DNA from: Nonlabens ulvanivorans
GTDB taxonomy: Bacteria; Bacteroidota; Bacteroidia; Flavobacteriales; Flavobacteriaceae
Assembly (NCBI RefSeq): GCF_000755285.1
Contig: NZ_BBMK01000009.1
Coordinates: 32,583 to 96,582 of the forward strand
Direction: 5' to 3'
DNA: 64,000 bases
Each line of letters opens with the position of its first letter. The stretch's first letter is position 1. The position numbers and the translations under genes are program-made. Shown in pieces: positions 43,089 through 52,084 of this stretch. The notes under the pieces were generated by a model. It saw nothing but the letters and a program-made list of their open reading frames with translations, did no database searches and was not told the origin of the DNA.

Positions 43089-43469
43089 AGCCTTAAAGTC
43101 ATTATAGTCTCTGATGTAATCATCTTCACTAAATTCCATAGAAGCGACAACCATACATACAGAGCCACTAGAGAAATTCTCTAATTCTCGCCATACCATT
43201 GTAGGTATCAATAGACCTTTATCTGGCTTATTAAGCGTGATGGTTTTTTGCTCTTTACCATCATCTAAGACTACATCAAAGCTACCACTTAACGCTACAA
43301 TAAGCTGTCTCAACTCTTTATGCGCATGACCACCACGTTGTGACGAGCTAGGAACATCGTATAAATAGTAGACGCGTTCCATTTTAAAAGGAATGGTGTC
43401 ACCTTCTATGACCGCAAGATTTCCTCTTGGGTCTGTAATTTTAGGAATATCAATAATTTTTACATCCAT
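43074..43469 (-). CDS. FdtA/WxcM-like cupin (sugar 3,4-ketoisomerase type)
   Basis: 131 residues, a single cupin. ITDPRGNLAVIEGDTIPFKMERVYYLYDVP, then QRGGHAHKELRQLIVALSGS, with the metal His pair HAH, match the FdtA/WxcM C-terminal-like family. FdtA makes dTDP-3-keto-6-deoxygalactose in the route to dTDP-Fuc3NAc; here the exact product is uncertain since no partner aminotransferase or acetyltransferase is in the window. It follows the GT2 at 43483 by 13 bases on the minus strand. Confidence 0.85.
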   Translation of the reverse strand: MDVKIIDIPKITDPRGNLAVIEGDTIPFKMERVYYLYDVPSSSQRGGHAHKELRQLIVALSGSFDVVLDDGKEQKTITLNKPDKGLLIPTMVWRELENFSSGSVCMVVASMEFSEDDYIRDYNDFKALASS

Positions 43470-43482
43470 GTGGTAAATATAA

Positions 43483-44328
43483 CTATAAGTCTGGATGACC
43501 TATACGATGACCTTCAAAACCAGTCAAGTAATCATTCATGCCGTGATTAAAAACCATGTATTTATCATATAAATTGCGCCAACCTTTCACATAGCCTTTA
43601 CGCCACAAGAAAAATACATATTTAAACTGCTTCATTTGTGCTGTCCATAAATTTTCTCTAGCCGCTAGTGCACCACGTGCATAAATCACTCGATTATTTG
43701 CTGGTTCATCACTGCTGGTATGAGCATCATGTTTAACAATGGTTTGCGGTACAAATTGAACTCTTAGATTCTTATCAATAGCATCAGTCAAGAATACATA
43801 ATTCTCACTATCTCCAAATTGAGCACCTAATCCAAACCTTGTGTCAAATTGAATTGAACTGGCATGAATAGATTCTCTTTTAAAAGTTATTTCTGGAGAA
43901 AGCACTTCTCTTACACGCTTACGCGAAAGCGTTTCTTCAACAACATCATAGTTTCTAAAAAGTAAACCTTTCTCAATCGCTGTCTGAAAAGTAATTATCT
44001 CGTGTTCACAATTGTTATGAGCTGCGATAATTTTATCGACAGCATCTTCCACAAGAATACAGTCATCATCTAATATCCAGCAAATAGACGCAAAAGCCTT
44101 TTCAATAGCAAGGTTGCGACTGCGAGAAAGACCAAAACTGTGATCATTAATAACCTGAATGTTGTCGTATTCTGAGCTAAGGTTTGCGGTTTTAGACTGA
44201 TTAACAACAATAAGGTGGTACTTAATCTCACTTACCTGACATTGAAACATAGCCTCAAGAAAAGACAAATCGCTTCTATTCATCGTTGCGATAAGGATTT
44301 GTAAATCTTGATTAGTGTATGAATTCAA
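43483..44328 (-). CDS. Family 2 glycosyltransferase
   Basis: 281 residues. The N-terminus DLQILIATMNRSDLSFLEAMF, then GLSRSRNLAIEKAFASICWILDDDCILVED (split here for length: DDDC is the metal/nucleotide site), identify a GT2. Downstream it has FGLGAQFGDSENYVFL, a typical acceptor-binding stretch. It is the first gene of the minus-strand pair with the FdtA-like gene, and divergent from the GT4-like gene at 44359. A variant palindrome (43916-43931) encodes TLSRKR within it. Confidence 0.87.
   Translation of the reverse strand: MNSYTNQDLQILIATMNRSDLSFLEAMFQCQVSEIKYHLIVVNQSKTANLSSEYDNIQVINDHSFGLSRSRNLAIEKAFASICWILDDDCILVEDAVDKIIAAHNNCEHEIITFQTAIEKGLLFRNYDVVEETLSRKRVREVLSPEITFKRESIHASSIQFDTRFGLGAQFGDSENYVFLTDAIDKNLRVQFVPQTIVKHDAHTSSDEPANNRVIYARGALAARENLWTAQMKQFKYVFFLWRKGYVKGWRNLYDKYMVFNHGMNDYLTGFEGHRIGHPDL
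43916..43931. repeat. Palindrome variant CGCTTACGCGAAAGCG, inside a GT2 gene
   Basis: One mismatch. Encodes Thr-Leu-Ser-Arg-Lys in the minus-strand gene, the same phase as the copy in the TPR gene. Confidence 0.9.
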
Positions 44329-44358
44329 CAGTGTATCTTTACGTCAAAGATAACTTTT

Positions 44359-45498
44359 ATGCGCATTTTGCTCATAGGCGAGTACAGTGGTTTTCACAAT
44401 TCTCTTAAATATGGACTTCAACAATTAGGTCACGAGGTAACCCTTGTGGGCGATGGTGATGGTTTTAAAAAATTTCCTGTAGACATAGAAGTAGGTAGTG
44501 ATTATTTTAGAAGAGACTGGTTGCGAGAAAAAGTTAAAGTAGCCTGGTGGAAACTCACCGGTCATAATCTAGAAGATAATATCCGTTTAGCACGCTTCCG
44601 CGAAAGCGAGCATCTTATGAAAGGTTATGATATCGTTCAATTTATCAATTCAAATGCGCTGGGTTGTGAACCACCGATCGAGTGGCAAATGATTGATTAT
44701 CTTCTCAAAAATAACAACAAAGCTTTTTTAGTAGCTTGTGGAGATGATTATCCATATGCACAGTATCTAACCGAAAAACATCAGGGCTACAGTATACTAA
44801 CGCCATATCTAGAAGACACTTCTCTAAAGGATCATTATCTCCATACTTTTAAATACCTTAAAAAAGGATATCGAGAGAATTATGAGCAATTACTAAGCAA
44901 ATGCAAGGCCATTATACCTTCACATACTGATTTTCAAATGGCATTAAGTGACGAGTCTAAATGTGCTGATATGATTCCCAGTGCAGTGATTATGGAGCAA
45001 CTTGAATTGCATCAAAATCATATCGCGCAACCTATAGAAATTTTTATGGGAATTAATAGAGGTAACTATTTTAAAAAAGGGATTCCTTATTTTGAAAAAG
45101 CCCTTGAGGTTTTAAAATCTAAATATGGCCAAAAAGTAAACATCACTATTGCCGAAAATCTGCCTTATGATGAATATATCAAATCCTATCGAAAAAGTCA
45201 CATCTTACTAGATCAAGCCCTTAGTTATGATCAAGGTTATAATGCGCTAGAAGCTATGGCACAAGGTAAAGTTGTTTTTGCAGGAGCTGGGACGCCATTT
45301 TTAAAGGCTTATAAACTTGAAAAGGCTCCACTTATAGATGCAAAACCAGATGTTAATTATCTAGTGCAAGAACTATCTAACCTCATCGAACATCCTGATG
45401 AAATTTTTAAATTAGGTAAAGAAGCTAGAGAATTTGTAGAGAGACATCATAATGCTATTGACACTGCTAGAAAGTATCAGGCTTTATATATTGCTTAA
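44359..45498 (+). CDS. GT4-like glycosyltransferase
   Basis: 379 residues with a GT-B look. The N-terminal RILLIGEYSGFHNSLKYGLQQLGHEVTLV is the acceptor domain. The C-terminal domain has HILLDQALSYDQGYNALEAMAQGKVV, with the E-A-M-A-x-G-x-x-V pattern of nucleotide-sugar binding in GT4. It is part of the surface-glycan gene group. A variant palindrome (44593-44608) encodes ARFRESE, the third reading phase of the palindrome. The frame is intact. Confidence 0.83.
   Translation: MRILLIGEYSGFHNSLKYGLQQLGHEVTLVGDGDGFKKFPVDIEVGSDYFRRDWLREKVKVAWWKLTGHNLEDNIRLARFRESEHLMKGYDIVQFINSNALGCEPPIEWQMIDYLLKNNNKAFLVACGDDYPYAQYLTEKHQGYSILTPYLEDTSLKDHYLHTFKYLKKGYRENYEQLLSKCKAIIPSHTDFQMALSDESKCADMIPSAVIMEQLELHQNHIAQPIEIFMGINRGNYFKKGIPYFEKALEVLKSKYGQKVNITIAENLPYDEYIKSYRKSHILLDQALSYDQGYNALEAMAQGKVVFAGAGTPFLKAYKLEKAPLIDAKPDVNYLVQELSNLIEHPDEIFKLGKEAREFVERHHNAIDTARKYQALYIA
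44593..44608. repeat. Palindrome variant CGCTTCCGCGAAAGCG, inside the GT4-like gene
   Basis: One mismatch. Encodes Arg-Phe-Arg-Glu-Ser, the third phase. Confidence 0.9.
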
Positions 45499-45522
45499 AA
45501 AAGAAATCAAAAAATAAGTGGA

Positions 45523-45807
45523 TTATCTATTCTTCCATTGGATATCGATACCATTAAAATCTGTCGCAGCTTGTTCTTTTGCCTGTTTAGGAATCATAAA
45601 TTCGAATTCTAGAACTACTTCTAGACCATCGTCTAAATAGAACAACATGGTTTCTTCGCCTTCATAATCACAGATAACAACAGCGTGAATTTCATGAACA
45701 TTGAAATATTCATCCTTCACTTCTTGTGGCTCTACAAACTCAAAATAATGCAGTACCCTAGCACCTTTAAAGTAATCGATTTGCTGTAAGTAGATATCTT
45801 TTTCCAT
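45523..45807 (-). CDS. Small acidic protein of unknown function
   Basis: 94 residues, acidic, no signal peptide. Mainly beta-like (GARVLHYFEFVEPQEVK, AVVICDYEGEETMLFYL) with a short C-terminal helix. No family recognised. It is alone between convergent genes. The open frame is solid and starts at ATG 45807. Confidence 0.6.
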   Translation of the reverse strand: MEKDIYLQQIDYFKGARVLHYFEFVEPQEVKDEYFNVHEIHAVVICDYEGEETMLFYLDDGLEVVLEFEFMIPKQAKEQAATDFNGIDIQWKNR

Positions 45808-45874
45808 GTGACAAAGGTAAGGTGTTTTTAAGTAATTGTTTATGAATCATGAGTTATGAAACCTAAGTAAATTG

Positions 45875-45907
45875 AAAAACCGCTTCAGAATACTGAAGCG
45901 GTTTTTC
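45875..45907 (-). terminator. Hairpin terminator after the E2 gene
   Basis: Perfect stem AAAAACCGCTTCAG/CTGAAGCGGTTTTT with an AATA loop, 32 bases past the E2 stop. Confidence 0.88.
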
Positions 45908-45938
45908 TATAAAAATATAATAAAGTAATTATTTAATT

Positions 45939-47254
45939 CTAGATTTCACGTTTATCATCAAATCCTTCTAATAACTGTGCTACTCTTTGAACAAACTGTC
46001 CACCTAGCGCTCCATTGACTACTCTGTGATCATAACTGTGTGATAAGAACATCTTCATACGTATTCCTATAAAATCACCTTGTGGTGTTTCTACGACTGC
46101 AGGAACTTTTCTGATTGCTCCTAGAGCAAGAATACCTACTTGCGGTTGATTGATAATAGGAGTTCCTAAAACAGATCCAAAAGTACCCACATTAGTAACC
46201 GTATAAGTTCCACCTTGTGTATCATCTGGCTTTAACTTACCATCTCTAGATCTTCTAGCCAGATCATTTACAGCTTTTGCCATTCCCATAAGATTTAATT
46301 GATCAGCATTTTTAATAACTGGTACAATTAAATTACCATCTGGTAGAGCAGCTGCCATACCAAGATTAATATTCTTGCGCTTGATAATGTTATCTCCATC
46401 TACGCAATGTTCATCATCGGGAATTCTTTAAGAGCCTTAGCAACGGCTTCCATAAAAATAGGCGTGAACGTTAAGTTCTCTCCTTCTCTTTTTGCAAAGG
46501 CGTCTTTATGTTTCTTTCTCCAGTTCCAGATATTAGTAACATCACATTCAATAAAACTTTGAACGTGCGCACTAGTTTGCACTGATGCAATCATGTGATG
46601 AGAAATAAGTTTTCCCATACGCGTCATTTCGATAATCTCATCACCACCATTTACACTAACTGGCGCCGCTGTTTTTTGAACTGGCGCACTAGCAGGTGCA
46701 GTTGTTTTAGCTTGTGGTGCAGCAACAGCTGTTTTACCAGCCTTCTTATCTGCTACATAACTAAGAATATCGTTTTTAGTCACACGACCATTACTACCAG
46801 TACCTTTTATAGATTCTAGTTCTTGAAGAGAAATATTTTCTTCTTTGGCAATGTTTTTTACTAATGGAGAATAAAAACTATCTGAATCAGTATAATCTAC
46901 TGGTGCAGCAGTTTCCATACCTTTTTCTACCTGTGCACTTGCTGTCTCAACAGTTGTCGCTGCTGGTGAAGTAGTTTCTGTTGCAGCTGGTGCTGGTGCA
47001 GATGCGTTATCGCCATCTGTCTCAATAATAGCTATGGTCTGACCTACTTGAACTACATCATCTACTTGAAAAAGTACTTCTATAAGCGTTCCATCTACTT
47101 CACTAGGGACTTCACTATCTACCTTATCTGTTGCGATTTCAAGAATGGCCTCATCAGCCTCTATCGTGTCACCTACATTTTTAAGCCATGAAGTAATTGT
47201 AGCCTCAGCCACAGACTCACCCATTTTAGGTAATTTAAGTTCAAATTTTGCCAT
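45939..47254 (-). CDS. 2-oxoacid dehydrogenase E2 acyltransferase (frameshifted)
   Basis: About 439 residues. Order: lipoyl domain (residues 1-78; lipoyl Lys in EIATDKVDSEVPS), an Ala/Pro/Thr linker, a peripheral-subunit-binding domain at about 128-168 (SPLVKNIAKEENISLQELES), a second linker, then the catalytic core ending SYDHRVVNGALGGQFVQRVA with the active His and Asn. The frame breaks at MMNIA near 46403. One restored base gives MMNIAVDGDNIIKRKNINLG and joins 46358. It could belong to the branched-chain, 2-oxoglutarate or pyruvate complex; the DHRVVNGALGG ending favours the branched-chain type. It is last in a recR-GT2-E2 run. Confidence 0.9.
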
Positions 47255-47356
47255 ATCGTATAGTAACTATATCGTTTTCTTAGAAGTTGCAAAAGTAAGA
47301 ATTCTAAAGAAAGAAAAGCACAATTTATCTCGCGTTAGGACTATTTTAAGTTTCAG

Positions 47357-48466
47357 CTATTCAAGTATCAGTTCTTTAACCTCTCCACGAGAAGAACTAT
47401 TATCACTTCCTATAATCAAATTACGTTTAAAATTTAAGAAACGATAAGTATATTGTGACGATGTATTGCCGGCCATAAAATTGATTATTTCATCAAAGGA
47501 AAGTGTGGCCGTATCCCAAATAAATTGTGTTTGAGAATTCCACTTAAGATCAGACAACTGCTTATAAGTAGCTACCTTATCACAAAGACCTATTTGAAGC
47601 GTGTTATCATTGGTAACCAAAATTCTATATGGGTTACTTGAATTCACAACGCTTTCATTTTCAACAGATTTAGTAGCAATAATACCTTTTAAAGCAAGAT
47701 CTACTAACGCTTTTTCAATTTTAGATTTCTTAAAATGTTTATTGTAAAATAATCCCATAGCACCATAAAAGCGCTCTAAGTATTTTCTATCCTTGACCGT
47801 GCTTTCGCCTTTAAAATGTATGACTTTAAGCTTGCCTAAGTAATAATTTTGATAGCCATGTTGCAACGCTGTGTAGCTAAGATCAATGTCTTCACCATAC
47901 ATAAAATACATTGGGTCAAAACCACCTAACTTCTCGTAAACCGACTTTTTACAAACCATCATTGCTCCTACCAGCACTTCTATCTCGCCATTCTCATCCT
48001 TTGGTAAATGACTCGAATAATACTTAGCATCATTACCCAAAATCTTTTGTCTAGCTATTTGTGGAGTTGGGACGTTGCGCTTGCTTTCTGGCAGGTAGGT
48101 TCCGGTACCATCTATAAGCTGTGTAGTAGTAAATGCTATTTGTGGATTCGCTTTCGCGAAAGCGAGAACCTCATCAAACACCGTTTCTCCAACAACAGTA
48201 TCGGGATTAAGAATACACAGGTAATCACCTTGCGCGTGTTGCACTCCTATATTGTTCCCTTTTGAAAACCCTAGATTTTCATGATTTGCAATCAACTTAA
48301 CTTGTGGAAAAATGTTTTGCAACATCTCAATACTGTGATCTGTAGAATCGTTATCAACCACTATCACTTCTGCATCAATATTATTAACTGCTTTAAAAAC
48401 ACTATACAAACACAGCTCCAGAAAAGCTGCAGCATTATAATTAAGTATGATAATGGATAAATCCAA
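47357..48466 (-). CDS. Family 2 glycosyltransferase (rhamnosyltransferase-like)
   Basis: 369 residues. The N-terminal LSIIILNYNAAAFLELCLYS and EVIVVDNDSTDHS are typical of the GT2 branch with WbbL and rhamnosyltransferases. LCILNPDTVV carries the DXD equivalent, and VGAMMVCKKSVYEKLGGFDP and YGEDIDLSYTALQ are acceptor-side marks. Beyond residue 250 is a family-poor tail. A perfect palindrome copy (48150-48165) encodes LAFAKAN. It starts two bases after the recR stop. Confidence 0.9.
   Translation of the reverse strand: MDLSIIILNYNAAAFLELCLYSVFKAVNNIDAEVIVVDNDSTDHSIEMLQNIFPQVKLIANHENLGFSKGNNIGVQHAQGDYLCILNPDTVVGETVFDEVLAFAKANPQIAFTTTQLIDGTGTYLPESKRNVPTPQIARQKILGNDAKYYSSHLPKDENGEIEVLVGAMMVCKKSVYEKLGGFDPMYFMYGEDIDLSYTALQHGYQNYYLGKLKVIHFKGESTVKDRKYLERFYGAMGLFYNKHFKKSKIEKALVDLALKGIIATKSVENESVVNSSNPYRILVTNDNTLQIGLCDKVATYKQLSDLKWNSQTQFIWDTATLSFDEIINFMAGNTSSQYTYRFLNFKRNLIIGSDNSSSRGEVKELILE
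48150..48165. repeat. Palindrome CGCTTTCGCGAAAGCG, perfect, inside a GT2 gene
   Basis: Encodes Ala-Phe-Ala-Lys-Ala in a helix, the common phase. Confidence 0.95.
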
Positions 48467-48468
48467 AT

Positions 48469-49086
48469 TTAGTTTTTTAGCGAGTTTTCATAAGGAACAC
48501 GATGTAAGATACTGCGCCCTAGAGTAACCTCATCTGCAAATTCTAGTTCATCACCTACAGCGATTCCTCTGGCTATGGTAGATGTGTTCACCTCTAAACC
48601 ATTGAGCTGTTTAAATATATAAAAATTAGTCGTGTCACCTTCTATAGTTGGACTAAGCGCAAAAATAAGTTCTTGAACTCCATCATTCTGAATGCGTTGT
48701 ATCAAAGACTTAATATTTAAATCTTGTGGACCTATACCGTCCATCGGGCTTATTTTTCCACCAAGAACATGGTATAAACCTCTATACTGGCTGGTATTTT
48801 CTATCGCCATTACATCGCGTATATCTTCTACCACACAAACGATGGTTTTATCTCTATTATGACTGGCACATATCTCACAGATATCGACATCACTTACATT
48901 ATGACAGTTCTTACAAAATTTTAAATCATGACGCATATTAGTAAGCGCTTGTGATAAAACGTCTGTCTGGTTTGCGGGCTGCCGCATTAAATGTAATACT
49001 AATCTCAAGGCCGTGCGCTTACCTATACCTGGTAATTGCGAGACTTGATTAACAGCTTCTTCTAATATTTTTGAGGAAAAATTCAT
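48469..49086 (-). CDS. recR: Recombination protein RecR
   Basis: Works with RecF and RecO in loading RecA at gaps. 205 residues. The helix-hairpin-helix [17 protein letters not shown] is near the start, the zinc finger [16 protein letters not shown] at about 57-72, then the TOPRIM part [14 protein letters not shown] and [14 protein letters not shown]. An exact TATATTTG box ends seven bases before the ATG (49093-49100). It leads a tight run with a glycosyltransferase and the E2 gene. Confidence 0.95.
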   Translation of the reverse strand: MNFSSKILEEAVNQVSQLPGIGKRTALRLVLHLMRQPANQTDVLSQALTNMRHDLKFCKNCHNVSDVDICEICASHNRDKTIVCVVEDIRDVMAIENTSQYRGLYHVLGGKISPMDGIGPQDLNIKSLIQRIQNDGVQELIFALSPTIEGDTTNFYIFKQLNGLEVNTSTIARGIAVGDELEFADEVTLGRSILHRVPYENSLKN

Positions 49087-49092
49087 GTGCTA

Positions 49093-49100
49093 CAAATATA
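49093..49100 (-). promoter_or_regulatory. Candidate -7 box TATATTTG for recR
   Basis: Exact TAnnTTTG on the minus strand. Its last base is seven bases before the ATG at 49086, so the transcript would be nearly leaderless. Confidence 0.5.
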
Positions 49101-49301
49101 AGAGATGTGTTATTAGCTATAAGTCTTGTGTGGTAAGGAATTGATCAATTTTAATTTACCTATCGATTGCGTCTTAGTAATTATTAAAAAAGTAGTTATC
49201 AAACACACTTATATATAAAACCAGCAATATCACTAAATCACTAAAGCGTTTGTCTCTTAAATTAGAAATTCTATCAGTATTTTAGCATTAAAATTCAATC
49301 T

Positions 49302-50751
49302 GTGTCTTCTACTCAAATTCTTATAACCATTGCGGTATACTTTGCCGTGCTTATTTTGATTTCTTTCATTGTAGGTCGTAAAGGCGATAGCGCTACATTT
49401 TTTAGAGGTAATCGCAGCTCGCCGTGGTATGTAGTAGCTTTTGGGATGATAGGCGCTTCATTAAGTGGCGTGACTTTTATATCTGTTCCTGGCGCGGTAG
49501 AACTGGGCGCGATGAATTATTTTCAAGTGGTACTGGGCTACATATTAGGTTATGTAGTTATAGGATTAGTACTTCTACCACTGTACTATCGTATGAACCT
49601 AACTTCTATTTACAGTTATTTGAATGACCGTTATGGTAGTGCCGCTCAATACACAGGTTCTAGTTTCTTTTTATTATCCAGAGTCGTAGGTGCTAGTTTC
49701 CGCCTTTACCTAATTGCTGGAGTTTTACAGGATTTTGTTTTTGAAAGTATGGGAATCCAGTTCTGGCAAACGGTAACGTTAACGGTTATACTTATATGGC
49801 TTTACACCTTCAAATCTGGAATCAAAACGATTGTATGGACTGACACGTTACAAACTTTATTTATGCTTATCGCAGTAGGAGTTGCCATCTATTTTGTGTC
49901 GGACGGACTAGGTTTAAATGGAATAGGAGAAATCACCTCTTTTATTGGTGATAGTGAGATGTCACAAATATTCTTTTGGGATGACTGGAAAAGCGGCCAA
50001 CATTTTGTCAAACAATTTATGGCTGGTGCTTTTATTGCTATAGTTATGACAGGACTAGATCAAGATATGATGCAAAAGAACTTAACCTGTCGTAGTTTAA
50101 AAGACGCACAGAAGAACATGTTCTGGTTTACCATCGTATTGACCTTTGTAAACTTGGTCTTTCTGGGATTAGGAGTTCTGTTAACAGAGTATGCTATTTC
50201 AACTGGAATAGATGCTCACAAAGACGCCTTGTTCCCAACGATCGCATTACAGACTAAAATGGGCATCGGTCTAGGCCTCGTATTTATACTAGGTTTAATT
50301 GCTGCAGCTTATTCTAGTGCAGACAGTGCACTTACATCACTTACCACTTCATTTTCTATAGACATCTTAAAAATAGAAGAACGCTATGAAGTAAAAAAGC
50401 AAAATCTACTGCGTAAATTTATACATGTAGCTTCTCAGTTGTACTTATACTAGTAATTGTAAGTTTTGAGTATTTGATAAAAGACGCCAGTGTGATTAAC
50501 AAGCTATTTACATTTGCTGGATACACCTATGGACACTGCTGGGATTATTTTCTTTTGGAATCTTGACGAGACTCAAAGTGCATCATATCGCAACGCCATT
50601 TATTGCAGTAGCGTCACCTTTTGTTGCTTATTTATTAAGTTGGCTAGCTCTAGAAATTTTCGGGTTTGAATTTGGCTTTTTTATCTTGCTACTTAATGGA
50701 TCAGTTACGTTTATTGGACTACTAACTGCATCCTTATTTACAAAAAACTAA
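49302..50751 (+). CDS. Sodium:solute symporter (two frameshifts)
   Basis: About 484 residues with 12-13 membrane segments, SSS family, driving solute uptake by the sodium gradient. It starts with GTG 49302 (MSSTQILITIAVYF). RNRSSPWYVVAFGMIGASLSGVTFISVPG and AGAFIAIVMTGLDQDMMQKNLTCRS are family motifs, as is AAAYSSADSALTSLTTSF. Breaks: a lost T near 50432 (VAFSVVLILVIVSFEY) and a lost C near 50534 (GYTYGPLLGLFSFGILTRLKV). The stop overlaps the CoA-binding gene 3' end by four bases. Substrate not predictable. Confidence 0.87.
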
Positions 50752-51110
50752 TATTGTCCTGTACCTAAAAGCACTAACGTACAAGCTACCTCAGATTTAA
50801 TACCAGCTTGATTCAGTTTTTCATAAAATTCCGGGTTTTCAGTTCCAGGATTAAAAATTACACGTTGTGGCTTTAAGCTTATAATATAATCATAGTACTG
50901 TGGTTGACGTTGTGCATTAAGATATAACGTCACCGTATCAACACCTATAAATGGCAATAGTTCTTTATGAATTTTCACATCGTCCACCATACCTGTGCGC
51001 ATACCTATGGCCACAGTCTCAATATTAAACTTGCGCAATCTATAGATAGCGATATTTGAATAACGTTCTTCTTTAAGTGACGCTCCTAGTACTAATGTTT
51101 TTTTAGACAT
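50748..51110 (-). CDS. CoA-binding domain protein
   Basis: 120 residues, a single Rossmann-like CoA-binding domain (YccU-like): KTLVLGASLKEERYSNIAIYRL with the GAS loop, then VDTVTLYLNAQRQPQYYDYI and RVIFNPGTENPEFYEKL. The family binds CoA but the reaction is unknown. It converges with the symporter gene. The frame is intact. Confidence 0.85.
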   Translation of the reverse strand: MSKKTLVLGASLKEERYSNIAIYRLRKFNIETVAIGMRTGMVDDVKIHKELLPFIGVDTVTLYLNAQRQPQYYDYIISLKPQRVIFNPGTENPEFYEKLNQAGIKSEVACTLVLLGTGQY

Positions 51111-51276
51111 ATTTTAAGATAATTGCTGTAACAATAAAACAAATGTATCGTCTTTTAGATGAAGAGGTTGATTACCCTTTGATTTATTTGATAAAGATTG
51201 AATTTTATGAAAAAGAAAAATTCAAGATAATAATCGTATGATTCATAATTAATGGTTAGTGTTATTATACGATTTA

Positions 51277-51306
51277 GAAAACCCGAGCTTGCAGGCTCGG
51301 GTTTTT
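51277..51306 (-). terminator. Hairpin terminator after the secreted-protein pair
   Basis: Stem AAAACCCGAGC/GCTCGGGTTTT with a TTGCAG loop, 48 bases past the stop at 51354. It may also serve the opposite strand. Confidence 0.8.
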
Positions 51307-51353
51307 GATTTGTAAAAGTTTAAGAGATTATCGTAATAATCAGTAATCAAGCT

Positions 51354-52058
51354 TTATAGGTATATAGCCTGAATATCAAGGCGATCTCCATTACCAAAAG
51401 AGGCACTAAATGCTGCATCAGTATTCAATCCTCCTCCAAAAACAGCACCTTGCAAATGAATACTATGAGTTCCTGCTTCTAAGGCGATTGTCATAGATCT
51501 AGAATTATAAATATATCCAGTGGCAGTATCACAATTTACGTTTGAATATACAACACTAGTCATCCCATAAGATTTTGTAGTATCTGCATTTGTTCCATCT
51601 CCTAAAAAAAAGTAATTGTGTGCCACCTTTGCTCTACCGTCATCTATCATATTTGTTCCATCATATGTTTTAAAATCAATAGCTACATAATAAGTGATAA
51701 TAACAAGAGCTCTTTCTTCTAGTACAAAATTTCTCGTATATAATTCTTCTGCATTTAAATCAGAGTCAGGTTGGGTTTGCACAACCACTGGCGATGATAG
51801 GTTAGAAACTGAAAGTAGCTCTCCCGATTGTTTCCCTAAAGTCAACGTTCCTTCTGAATTGACCATTACATTATAATTTGAAGAACCACCCAAATTACGT
51901 GAATGACTGGAACTATTCAAACCATCAACACGTACGGTACTATTTACTCCAGACACATGAAGAGTCTCTTGAGGATTTGTAGTCCCAATTCCAACCTGCG
52001 CGACAGCGATAGTTGTAAAAGATAATACTAGAATTAGAAAAATATTTAATTTATTCAT
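51354..52058 (-). CDS. Secreted protein of the VGIGTTNPQETLHV type
   Basis: 234 residues with a signal peptide (ending TIAVAQ). It opens with VGIGTTNPQETLHVSG, a motif often seen at the start of flavobacterial surface and fibre-like proteins. Next come beta segments and a domain ending SFGNGDRLDIQAIYL. No enzyme motif or T9SS sorting domain is evident. The 377-residue secreted protein at 52085 ends 26 bases upstream, so both are likely one transcript. A role in the cell surface is inferred. Confidence 0.65.
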   Translation of the reverse strand: MNKLNIFLILVLSFTTIAVAQVGIGTTNPQETLHVSGVNSTVRVDGLNSSSHSRNLGGSSNYNVMVNSEGTLTLGKQSGELLSVSNLSSPVVVQTQPDSDLNAEELYTRNFVLEERALVIITYYVAIDFKTYDGTNMIDDGRAKVAHNYFFLGDGTNADTTKSYGMTSVVYSNVNCDTATGYIYNSRSMTIALEAGTHSIHLQGAVFGGGLNTDAAFSASFGNGDRLDIQAIYL

Positions 52059-52084
52059 AATTGCACTCTTAAATTTGATGATTT

